Below are positions 36,982 through 44,080 of a stretch of 64,000 nucleotides of DNA, piece by piece (within the stretch, counting starts at the first letter, position 1; every line of letters begins with the position of its first letter). The stretch is from an uncultured Lachnospiraceae bacterium. Lineage in GTDB: Bacteria > Bacillota > Clostridia > Lachnospirales > Lachnospiraceae. The position numbers and the translations under genes were made by a program. The stretch is taken from positions 124,001-188,000 of the forward strand of contig CATKXY010000001.1 of the NCBI GenBank assembly GCA_949840915.1, given 5' to 3'. Under the pieces are notes generated by a model. It was not told where the DNA came from, did no database searches, and saw only the letters and a program-made list of their open reading frames with translations.

Positions 36982-37396
36982 TCATCAAAGATGTACATAT
37001 CAATGAGAACAGCATTCCGCCGATTGTCAAACCGATCTGTGTTTTATTTCTCATATGGCTATTTTGATATTTCAGAGAAACAATTCCTACGATCCATCCG
37101 AAAATCGGAGGAAAAGATAAATAGGTTAATACTGCGGCGCGCATTTTGTCAAATTCAGCATCATTCTTTGCCTCCTCCAGGTTTACATCCATTTGCTCTA
37201 ATTCATCTTTCAGTAGATAATCCAGTGAACAGTCAAACAGTTTACTGATTCTGATTAATTTCTCTGTATCCGGATATGCATCATCACGTTCCCATTTTGA
37301 TACGGATTGTCTCGATACTTTTAATATTTCTGCAAACTGTTCCTGTGTTAAATTCTGTTCCTTGCGCAGCTTCGCTATTTTTTCTCCTGCTGTCAT
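36956..37396 (-). CDS. XRE-family regulator with C-terminal membrane segments
   Basis: 146 residues from the ATG at 37396, nine bases after a GGAGG; the track start (a TTG at 37405) overlaps that ribosome site. The N-terminal HTH is classical: IAKLRKEQNLTQEQFAEILK VSRQSVSKWE, followed by YPDTEKLIRISKLFDCSLDY. Two hydrophobic segments follow (VLTYLSFPPIFGWIVGIVSL and LTIGGMLFSLICTSLMIAGA), so it should be a membrane-tethered DNA-binding protein. It borders the accessory region and has repeated GTTGCAA motifs upstream that may be its operator. Regulatory targets are unknown. Confidence 0.88.
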   Translation of the reverse strand: MTAGEKIAKLRKEQNLTQEQFAEILKVSRQSVSKWERDDAYPDTEKLIRISKLFDCSLDYLLKDELEQMDVNLEEAKNDAEFDKMRAAVLTYLSFPPIFGWIVGIVSLKYQNSHMRNKTQIGLTIGGMLFSLICTSLMIAGAVLGL

Positions 37397-37466
37397 CAGA
37401 CGCAACCTCCTTGTAATTGATAAAGCTATTTTACATCAAAGCTTTGAATATTTATACCAATTGTGA

Positions 37467-37519
37467 GTTGCAAAATGAAAACCTTCGGTTGCAATGGTAA
37501 ATCTTATGTTTGGTGCAAC
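37467..37519. promoter_or_regulatory. Repeated GTTGCAA motifs upstream of the XRE gene
   Basis: GTTGCAA occurs at 37467-37473 and 37488-37494 (21 bases, two helical turns apart), and the inverted form GTGCAAC at 37513-37519. They lie in the region upstream of the XRE start and could be autoregulatory operators. This is pattern-based only. Confidence 0.35.
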
Positions 37520-37578
37520 GATAAGACAATGAAAAACAGACAGAATCAACACTCAATTTTAATAAAAACTAAAATACA

Positions 37579-38410
37579 ATGTTGATTTTCGCTAAAAATG
37601 GGATAAAATATAGAACCGTCTTTTATCGAAAGAAAGGGCAGGAGCCGGAGATGAACGGCTTTTCTAAAAGCCATGCAGAAAACATCCGGTCGGCCCTGAA
37701 TAAGAAATCGTTGATCGTGTCGCTTGGAGCAAAGCTGCGAATCGAAAAACTGAAAAAGGTCAGGGATTGGTTTCTGAAAACGAGGTAGTGAATTTTGGTG
37801 ATCCGGCAGAGAACTATTTGCGTTCCGGGGTGCTGCCTGAAGATTTTGTGAACAATCCGGAAGTGCAGAACAATGTTGCGGAATATTTTTCATCTTTTGA
37901 TGTGGCTATATGGGGATTTGCTGTGGAGGAGTATGCCTCGGAGGACGGAAAGGACCAGGGTAAGAGTTACAGAATTGATGCGCTCCACAAGATGGCCGGC
38001 AATGACAAGACGGCTCCTATTTCTCTTAAGGAGGAATCAAGCGGTACGCTGAAAATGTTTGCTTTGTATCCTTCACTGAGAGAAGTACTGGATAAAGGAT
38101 CCATTCTGTTTGGGGATGAATTGAATGCCAAGCAGAGATCAATACTCAGAATGCCCAGTTGATCTTTACTACTCATGATATCTGGCAATTTACCAATGAA
38201 CTTCTGCGCAGAGATGATATCTGGATGGTCAATAAGGATAGAGAGGGCGTCTCGGAGCTCTATTCCTTAGTTGAGTTTGAAGATGAGGAAGGAAACAAGG
38301 TGCGCAGGGACGAGGCTCTTGCAAAAAAGTATCTGATGGGGAGTTATGGTGCCATTCCGGCATTGAAGCCGATGGCGATGCTAAGGAAGGAGATGCCGGA
38401 TGGCGAATAA
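37579..38410 (+). pseudogene. Remnant of an AAA-family (RloA/COG1106-like) ATPase
   Basis: Three consecutive ORFs in three frames read as one protein. 37579-37788 ends ...SLIVSLGAKLRIEKLKKVRDWF. 37767-38162 continues VVNFGDPAENYLRSGVLPED and reaches GSILFGDELNAK (Walker B-like). 38159-38410 resumes at AQLIFTTHDIWQFTNELLRR and ends YGAIPALKPMAML. A frameshift lies near 37785; a deletion of roughly twenty-odd residues plus a frame change lies near 38130, where the order DELNA ... AQLIFTTHD is expected with intervening sequence. The N-terminal Walker A part is missing. Intact relatives of this ATPase are found in Abi/restriction-linked loci. The family call is from memory of the motif order. Confidence 0.75.
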
Positions 38411-38483
38411 GGCGGAAAAAGTCATGATGGCAGAGTGGCTCAAAAAAATTATAAATAATCAATATATTAGAGAGAAAATATGA
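38400..38483 (+). CDS. 27-codon ORF overlapping the ATPase remnant
   Basis: An ATG overlaps the end of the preceding remnant and reads MANKAEKVMMAEWLKKIINN before a TGA. Its start position is where a coupled partner gene (RloB-like in related loci) would begin, so it may be a truncated second gene of the decayed pair. The sequence is too short to assign a family. Confidence 0.25.
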   Translation: MANKAEKVMMAEWLKKIINNQYIREKI

Positions 38484-38913
38484 TTATATAGAAGTCTAAT
38501 ACAGCAGGAAGGTATTCATACCAGCAGGGTGCATCGGTTGGCGGAAGAGATTCGGGGCAAATTTGTTAAATAGACAAACTTGCTGGAAGACATTTGTACT
38601 CGTTTTAAGCAAATAAGTCTTACCATACCTTAAACGGTTTTGTACCGCGAAAGAATCTGAAGAATTACATCATTCCAAACAATTTTTTTAATCCTTTTTA
38701 TTGGTTGAAGTTTTGAATTTACATATTCATTACGCTTTATTGGTTTAATAAGCGAAGTAAGTGAAAATAAGTATATAATTATATCTTTAAAGGATTATAA
38801 TAGCCAGCATATTCTAAATACATGCTTTTGGCAAGATAGGTATTGTATAATATGACAAAAAGTGATAATATAAGTTAAACAGAGTTATAATTTACAAGCG
38901 AGAGGAAATTATT
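38484..38913 (+). other. AT-rich intergenic stretch ahead of the NACHT operon
   Basis: About 430 bases without a convincing gene. A short open stretch around 38505-38572 (EGIHTSRVHRLAEEIRGKFV) could be a gene remnant but has no recognisable family. A TATAAT at 38846-38851 and another at 38886-38891 may drive the downstream operon; neither has a good -35. The base composition turns markedly AT-rich here and stays so to about 41990. Confidence 0.4.
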
Positions 38914-41049
38914 ATGCTATATAGACAAGAAATAGACAATTTGTATACATTATATGAATTTGAAAAAAATTTGGAGAAAGAATACGGTAGTGTATATGTT
39001 TATGAACAAGGATATTTCAATAATGCTGAAATTGTAATATATGATAAATCAAAAGCGAAAGAGATAGAGCAGCTAAAAGAAGATTATATACAAATTGGTT
39101 ATTCCGTATCTATTCGCGAAGCTACAGATTATGAAGAAATTAAATCAAAGCTTTTTCACGGATTTTTTAAAACAGTATCTTCTAACAAAAAGGTATTAGA
39201 TGAATATGATGAATATAAAAAAATGCAAACAAAGCGTTTGGGAGGAAATCAATATTCTTATATTGAATCACAATATATATTAAACGAAGTTTTAGAGAAT
39301 TCCCATATTATAGATAAAATTTTTGATATTATTAGTGAGAGTGGAGCTCAGTTAATTATACTAGAAGCGCCTGCTGGATTTGGTAAAACATGTACATCTT
39401 ATGAAATTGCAAAAACTATTTCTTTAAATTGTAAGAACCAGGTGCCGATATTAGCAGAATTATCTAAAAACAGAACAGCCAGAATCTTTAGTTATGTGTT
39501 ACTTACTGAAATAGATCGAAAGTTTCCTAGATTATCATCATCATTAGTAACAGAACAAATAAAAGAAGGAAATATACCACTAATTGTTGACGGATTCGAT
39601 GAACTGCTATCAAAATCTATTGTTGAGGATGACGATTGTATAGAAGAAGCAAAAACGATGTTAGATACTATAGCAAATCTTTTGACAAAAGATAGTAGAG
39701 CAAAAATTGTCTTGACATCTCGTAAAAGTTCAATTTTTGCCGGTGAGATATTTGATAAGTGGATAGCAGAAAAATTATTATATTGTAACATCAATAGAAT
39801 TCAAATCTTGAATCCTACTGTAGAAGAATGGATTGGTTTTGATAAAAAAAAATATTTAGAATCTAAAGATATTATTATAGACTACATTGCAAATCCAGTT
39901 TTACTTGCTATGTTAAGGTCTGTTCCAATAGACGATTTTAGAACAAGATACCAACATGCGAGCGATATACTGGAAAATTATTTTGAGATACTTCTTGAAA
40001 GAGAAAAAGAAAGACAACAACTATTATTAAGTGTTGACGAACAAAAAAGTATTATGCGTAAATTAGCGGCCATGTTTGTTCAACTCAATATATCTGCAGA
40101 TGAACCGGATGGTATACAGGCTTTAATTGAGGATATTGTTGAGCCCGATATTATAAGATATCTTGCTTCTTATAATGAAGCTGCTATTCAGGATGATTTA
40201 TTAGTTCCCACAGAAGATGAGTTTACAATGAAACTTGTTCACAATGCTTTATTAGACAGAGTGAATTTAAAATCAAATGACGTTGGATTTATTAATGAAT
40301 TCATTTTTGGAATTTTGATTGGCGAGGCTATTTTGGAAGGAGATTTAGCAATAAAAGAAGTTACTGATAAATATTTGAGTCTCCTTTTAACATCTTGTGT
40401 AGTTGAGAGTACAGAAAAGAAAGAAAAGCTATATAAAATTATAAGCGAAAGCAATGTTCAATTGTCGACTGATCAGAAGTTGGCTTTAGATATGCGTCTT
40501 ATTGATAGATTAGAACATGATTTTGTGGATGAATATATCTCTGATACAATTTTTAGAAGTATTTTTAATATGCGAACTCAGCATTATTTCTATAATTGTA
40601 TATTTTCTTCATGTACTTTTGAAAAAAGTATAGTGGAAAATAATTTGTTTGAGGGATGTCATTTTATAAATTGTGTTTTTTATGATATAGATGTAATTGA
40701 GGTCGGAACGATTGAAGAGGAATCTCTTTTTATTTCATGTACTGGGCATGAAAGATTGAATGATGTACTTAAAAATACTATGCGTAAAAAATTAAAACAG
40801 GAAAATGTTAAAAATGAAAGATATTATGAAAAGCTTGTGTTAGAACAGTTTTGGATGAAAGGCTCCAACCAAGCTGAACCGAGAAAAACGTACAGAACTT
40901 TATTTAAAGGAATTAAGCAGCAGGAAAAAGCAAATGTGTTAATGGCGATAGAAGCATTAATTAATAGAAAGGTATTAAAAAGGCTGACATATTGTATAGA
41001 AATTAATTTTTCTAAACTAAATGAGATTAAAAGTATATTAGGTAGGTAA
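38914..41049 (+). CDS. NACHT-type STAND NTPase, putative defence sensor
   Basis: 711 residues. Residues 1-110 form an uncharacterised N-terminal domain. The NTPase core has Walker A EAPAGFGKTC (about 151-160), the NACHT-specific Walker B IPLIVDGFDELL (231-242) with the acidic pair after the first Asp, and sensor 1 KIVLTSRKSS (about 264-273). Helical repeats follow. Residues ~560-595 resemble short pentapeptide-like repeats (FEKSIVENNLFEGCHF), and the end (~640-711) looks winged-helix-like. Bacterial NACHT proteins are known phage-defence NTPases. Codon use is strongly A/T-ending compared with all neighbours, a sign of transfer. The RelA/SpoT gene begins four bases after its stop codon, so the pair is coupled. 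Ligand and trigger are unknown. Confidence 0.85.
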   Translation: MLYRQEIDNLYTLYEFEKNLEKEYGSVYVYEQGYFNNAEIVIYDKSKAKEIEQLKEDYIQIGYSVSIREATDYEEIKSKLFHGFFKTVSSNKKVLDEYDEYKKMQTKRLGGNQYSYIESQYILNEVLENSHIIDKIFDIISESGAQLIILEAPAGFGKTCTSYEIAKTISLNCKNQVPILAELSKNRTARIFSYVLLTEIDRKFPRLSSSLVTEQIKEGNIPLIVDGFDELLSKSIVEDDDCIEEAKTMLDTIANLLTKDSRAKIVLTSRKSSIFAGEIFDKWIAEKLLYCNINRIQILNPTVEEWIGFDKKKYLESKDIIIDYIANPVLLAMLRSVPIDDFRTRYQHASDILENYFEILLEREKERQQLLLSVDEQKSIMRKLAAMFVQLNISADEPDGIQALIEDIVEPDIIRYLASYNEAAIQDDLLVPTEDEFTMKLVHNALLDRVNLKSNDVGFINEFIFGILIGEAILEGDLAIKEVTDKYLSLLLTSCVVESTEKKEKLYKIISESNVQLSTDQKLALDMRLIDRLEHDFVDEYISDTIFRSIFNMRTQHYFYNCIFSSCTFEKSIVENNLFEGCHFINCVFYDIDVIEVGTIEEESLFISCTGHERLNDVLKNTMRKKLKQENVKNERYYEKLVLEQFWMKGSNQAEPRKTYRTLFKGIKQQEKANVLMAIEALINRKVLKRLTYCIEINFSKLNEIKSILGR

Positions 41050-41053
41050 CGAT

Positions 41054-41992
41054 ATGAATTCAAAAGAGAAGTTTGAAGAACAGTTAAATAAACTTTATGA
41101 AACTATAATAAATTTTCCGGAAAAAGAAATAGAAAAAAGAATTTGTAAAAGATTAGATAAGTGCGGCTTAATGTATCATACCTTTTCCAGAACAAAAGAA
41201 AAAGAATCGACAAGAATTAAAATAGAGAGAAAAAGTGATTTATATTTGCAAAAGAATAAAAAAATGCAAGATATAGTGGGTATACGTATTGTTTTGTACT
41301 TTAAAGATGATATTGATATTTGTATATCTGTTCTACAACAATTGTTTGATATAGACAATTTTGAGTACGATAAACCTGACGCAGAAACTTTTAAGCCGCA
41401 ACGTATCAATTATGTGTTTAAAATGCCAGAAGATGTTATGAAAATACCGGATGAATTATGTGAAAACTGTCTGATAGATAATACCTTTGAGGTACAGATA
41501 CGAACGATATTTTCTGAAGGGTGGCATGAGGTGGAACATGATATTCGATATAAGTATTTAGATGATTGGAATGTTGCGGCTGGTCTATCAAGAGAATTGA
41601 ATGGAATATTTGCAGTTTTGGAAATTTGCGATGATAATATTATGTCTATTTGTGAGCGCTTAGCATATAGAAAGTATAAAGAGAAAAGCTGGGCTTCAAT
41701 GCTTAGGAACAAATTTCGTTTAAGATTTATGCATCAAGCATTGGATTCAAGTCTTCAGAAAATTTTATCTGAAGATGCAGAATTAGCAAAAGCGTTGTAT
41801 AGATTTGAGCGACAGCGGTTCATTTGCTTTTTTGCAGAAAATAACATACCTAAGACATTTAATAACATTATATATGTGATTAACGAGATTCAACTTCATA
41901 ATAAAGATATTAGCCAACTGGCACCTCAGACGTTGGTGGAAAAATGTAGAAATCAAGAAGATGCTTGTAATTTTGTGACAAACCCGTTATAA
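41054..41992 (+). CDS. RelA/SpoT-domain protein, putative effector of the NACHT pair
   Basis: 312 residues. The synthetase-like core spans about residues 45-190: RIKIERKSDLYLQKN, MQDIVGIRIVLYFKDDIDI (the D-x-GIRI segment), and FEVQIRTIFSEGWHEVEHDI with the conserved Glu, Trp and EH, followed by RYK. The canonical GYxSxH nucleotide-binding loop is not recognisable; the aligned stretch reads KPQRINYVFKMPED. The remaining ~120 residues are helical. There is no HD hydrolase or TGS/ACT domain, so it is a small-alarmone-synthetase-sized protein. Candidate activities are (p)ppGpp-type synthesis, tRNA pyrophosphorylation as in toxSAS toxins, or a non-catalytic role. Its stop codon overlaps the rnpB promoter -10. 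Confidence 0.82.
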   Translation: MNSKEKFEEQLNKLYETIINFPEKEIEKRICKRLDKCGLMYHTFSRTKEKESTRIKIERKSDLYLQKNKKMQDIVGIRIVLYFKDDIDICISVLQQLFDIDNFEYDKPDAETFKPQRINYVFKMPEDVMKIPDELCENCLIDNTFEVQIRTIFSEGWHEVEHDIRYKYLDDWNVAAGLSRELNGIFAVLEICDDNIMSICERLAYRKYKEKSWASMLRNKFRLRFMHQALDSSLQKILSEDAELAKALYRFERQRFICFFAENNIPKTFNNIIYVINEIQLHNKDISQLAPQTLVEKCRNQEDACNFVTNPL

Positions 41993-41993
41993 T
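41965..41993 (+). promoter_or_regulatory. rnpB promoter inside the end of the RelA/SpoT gene
   Basis: TTGTAA (41965-41970), 17 bases, TATAAT (41988-41993). The -10 overlaps the RelA/SpoT TAA stop codon, so the -35 lies in coding sequence of the acquired operon. The start site is predicted about ten bases before the RNA. Confidence 0.7.
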
Positions 41994-42002
41994 AACTTGA
42001 AT

Positions 42003-42404
42003 GTAAGTAAGACAGACGATCGCGGCCGGGCGCGCAGGCGCCCGGGTGAGGAAAGTCCGGGCTTCATAGGGCAGGATGCCGGATAACGTCCGGTGGAGGC
42101 GACTCCAAGGCAAGTGCAACAGAAATATACCGCCGCTGTGTCTTTGCGGACATGGCGAAAGCCGCGTATGCAGCTTTCGGAGAACACCTTGTGTTTCTCC
42201 TGGTAAGGGTGGAAAGGCAGTGTAAGAGACTACCGTCCGTCCGGCAACGGTCGGAGCCATGTAAACCCCATCCGAAGCAAGACCAAATAGAGAGCGATAG
42301 GCCGGCCCGGTCTGCTTTCAGGTAGGTCGCTAGATGCGACTGGCGACAGTCGTGCCAGATAGATGATCGTCCAACGACATAACCCGGCTTATCGTCTTGC
42401 TTAC
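42003..42404 (+). ncRNA. rnpB: RNase P RNA, bacterial type A
   Basis: About 402 bases. The conserved landmarks are in order: GAGGAAAGTCCGGGCTTC near the 5' end, AAGGCAAGTGCAACAGAAATAT, GGTAAGGGTGGAAAGGCAGT, GTAAACCCCATCCGAAGCAA followed by GACCAAATAG, and the 3' CCCGGCTTAT. The ends pair as P1: GTAAGTAAGACAGACGAT with ATCGTCTTGCTTAC. It is the catalytic subunit of tRNA 5' processing. Ends are set from P1 pairing and may be off by a few bases. It is immediately preceded by the AT-rich NACHT operon. Confidence 0.96.
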
Positions 42405-42453
42405 ATTATTTTTATAAAGTCTCAATTCTATAATGATGAGAATTTCAGGACAG

Positions 42454-42486
42454 CAGACCGCAACCGGCTGGGTTTCGGTCTGTTTT
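42454..42486 (+). terminator. Intrinsic terminator downstream of rnpB
   Basis: CAGACCG pairs with CGGTCTG across CAACCGGCTGGGTTT, which itself can pair AACC/GGTT; TTTT follows. Confidence 0.8.
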
Positions 42487-42502
42487 GCGTCGAGGGACAG
42501 GT

Positions 42503-43225
42503 ATGAGACGGCGGTATGATAAAATAAAATTTTTATGTTTTGTGCTGGTCATTGTCTTGGGAGCGCTGTTCCTGTTTTATGTTACCGGAAAGCAGGAGAG
42601 CCGGGGCGAAGGAGCACGGTCGCAGGCGACAGTACCTCAAGGCGATCAGACGGTGGCGGTGTATGTGGATGGGCAGACCCCGGGAGCGCTGGCGGCGGCA
42701 GGCAGCGGCGTGATCCTGGCGGCAGCGCCGGATGCGTTGTGGATCGTCACGGCGGGACATGTGCTGGAGAGGGCAGGGTCAGAACATGCCGTACAAGTAG
42801 AATTCAGTGATGGAAGCATTGCGGAATGCCTGCAATATGAGCTGGTCCGGGATGCAGACCTGGCCTTTTTATGCATTCCGAAAGAAAATCTGCCGGAGAA
42901 ATGCCGGGAGTATCCGGTGGCAGAGACGGACAAGGAGAGTTACGATGCGCTTGAGAGCGGGGACGCGGTCTGCCTGACCGGCTACCGGGAGGGCAGACTG
43001 AGCGCTTTTTCGGGCGTTTTGTCTGAATCGTGGATTTATGTGGTAGATTTTGAACAATATATGATGGTGGCGGAATGTGAGATGGAATACGGCATGTCCG
43101 GCGGAGGTCTCTATGACGAAGCAGGACATCTGATCGGTATTGCCTGCGGAGGAAACGGGCAGGGGGAGCTTGCGGCGGTGCCGATACATGTAGTGCGGGC
43201 GCGGTTTGAAGAGTTAAAAAGATAG
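42503..43225 (+). CDS. Membrane-anchored trypsin-like serine protease
   Basis: 240 residues from the ATG at 42503 (GAGGGACAG upstream). An N-terminal anchor FLCFVLVIVLGALFLFYV is followed by an extracytoplasmic chymotrypsin-fold domain. The catalytic triad is visible: His in IVTAGHVLER, Asp in VRDADLAFLCIPKE, and Ser in EYGMSGGGLYDEAG. No PDZ domain follows, unlike HtrA/DegP. It should be a short surface quality-control or sensory protease. It precedes the histidine phosphatase by 13 bases, suggesting co-transcription. Confidence 0.87.
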   Translation: MRRRYDKIKFLCFVLVIVLGALFLFYVTGKQESRGEGARSQATVPQGDQTVAVYVDGQTPGALAAAGSGVILAAAPDALWIVTAGHVLERAGSEHAVQVEFSDGSIAECLQYELVRDADLAFLCIPKENLPEKCREYPVAETDKESYDALESGDAVCLTGYREGRLSAFSGVLSESWIYVVDFEQYMMVAECEMEYGMSGGGLYDEAGHLIGIACGGNGQGELAAVPIHVVRARFEELKR

Positions 43226-43238
43226 AAGGGAAGCGGCG

Positions 43239-43802
43239 ATGCAGGGAGAGAATGGACATTTTTACTTTGTCCGTCACGGGCAGACTGTTTGGAATGCAGA
43301 GAATAAGATATGCGGAGCTACGGATATTGCCTTGACGGAACTCGGGCACAGGCAGGCAGTGGAGGCAGGCAGGAAAATTCTGGAGGCGGGAATCAAAGCG
43401 GATGAGATTCTTTATTCTCCCTTGATCCGGGCGGCTGACACAGCCGGGCACATTTCAGACATCACCGGGATTCCGGCTCGGGTGGAGCCCCGGCTTACGG
43501 AGCAGAATTTTGGAAAGTATGAGTCCACTGCCAGAGACGGACGGGAGTTCCACGAGGCAAAGAAGCATTGCGCCGGCCGTTTTGGCGGCGGGGAATCCAT
43601 GCTGCAGCTTGCACAGAGGATTTATAATCTGCTCGATGAACTGAGAGCGGACGACAAGGTGTATCTTCTGGTGGCGCATAATGGGATCGCCAGAATCGTG
43701 GAATCCTATTTTCGCGATATGAGTGATGAAGAGTTTTCTTCGTTTGGGATAGGCAACTGCGAAGTGGTGCGGTATGACTTTTCGGAAAAGGGAGCCGTAT
43801 GA
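43239..43802 (+). CDS. Histidine phosphatase family protein
   Basis: 187 residues of the phosphoglycerate-mutase-like superfamily. The catalytic RHG is in FYFVRHGQTVWNAENKICGA, the second conserved Arg in SPLIRAADTAGHIS, the acid in TEQNFGKYES, and the second His in VYLLVAHNGIARIVE. It hydrolyses a small phosphorylated metabolite through a phosphohistidine; candidates range from phosphoglycerate to alpha-ribazole phosphate, and no cobalamin genes are nearby to favour the latter. GGGAAGCGGCG precedes the ATG. Confidence 0.93.
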   Translation: MQGENGHFYFVRHGQTVWNAENKICGATDIALTELGHRQAVEAGRKILEAGIKADEILYSPLIRAADTAGHISDITGIPARVEPRLTEQNFGKYESTARDGREFHEAKKHCAGRFGGGESMLQLAQRIYNLLDELRADDKVYLLVAHNGIARIVESYFRDMSDEEFSSFGIGNCEVVRYDFSEKGAV

Positions 43803-43983
43803 GACTGCGCCCGCAAAAGCAGCGCGTACAGCCCGGATCACAGGCTCCGTGAGGACCATGCCGGTTTACCCATGAGCGGTATTTACTCCCTGCATCAGGA
43901 CATGCAGGTGAAACTTTGGATGTCCGTGTCTTGTATCATTCCAGCGTTGCTATACTCCATTGGCAATACTTTTCAGGTGTTTC

Positions 43984-44012
43984 TTGACATTCCTTCCGAT
44001 ATGGTAGAAAAT
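43984..44012 (+). promoter_or_regulatory. Weak promoter candidate upstream of the first CobW gene
   Basis: A perfect TTGACA (43984-43989) is followed after 17 bases by GAAAAT (44007-44012), a poor -10. It lies in the 278-base gap ahead of the CobW-type gene, in which I see no other element. Confidence 0.35.
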
Positions 44013-44080
44013 AGAGAACAGCGGGGTGTTTCAGACCCGGGTAAGTTTGTAAGACAGGATAGAAGGAAAGGGTGAGCGAT

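Noticed and set aside
42003-42404. tmRNA or other structured RNA considered for this segment
   Set aside because: The ordered conserved RNase P motifs and P1 pairing fit rnpB; there is no tRNA-like end or tag reading frame.
43872-44075. 67-codon ORF upstream of the CobW gene
   Set aside because: No ribosome site, no family, and it overlaps the promoter and leader of the next gene.
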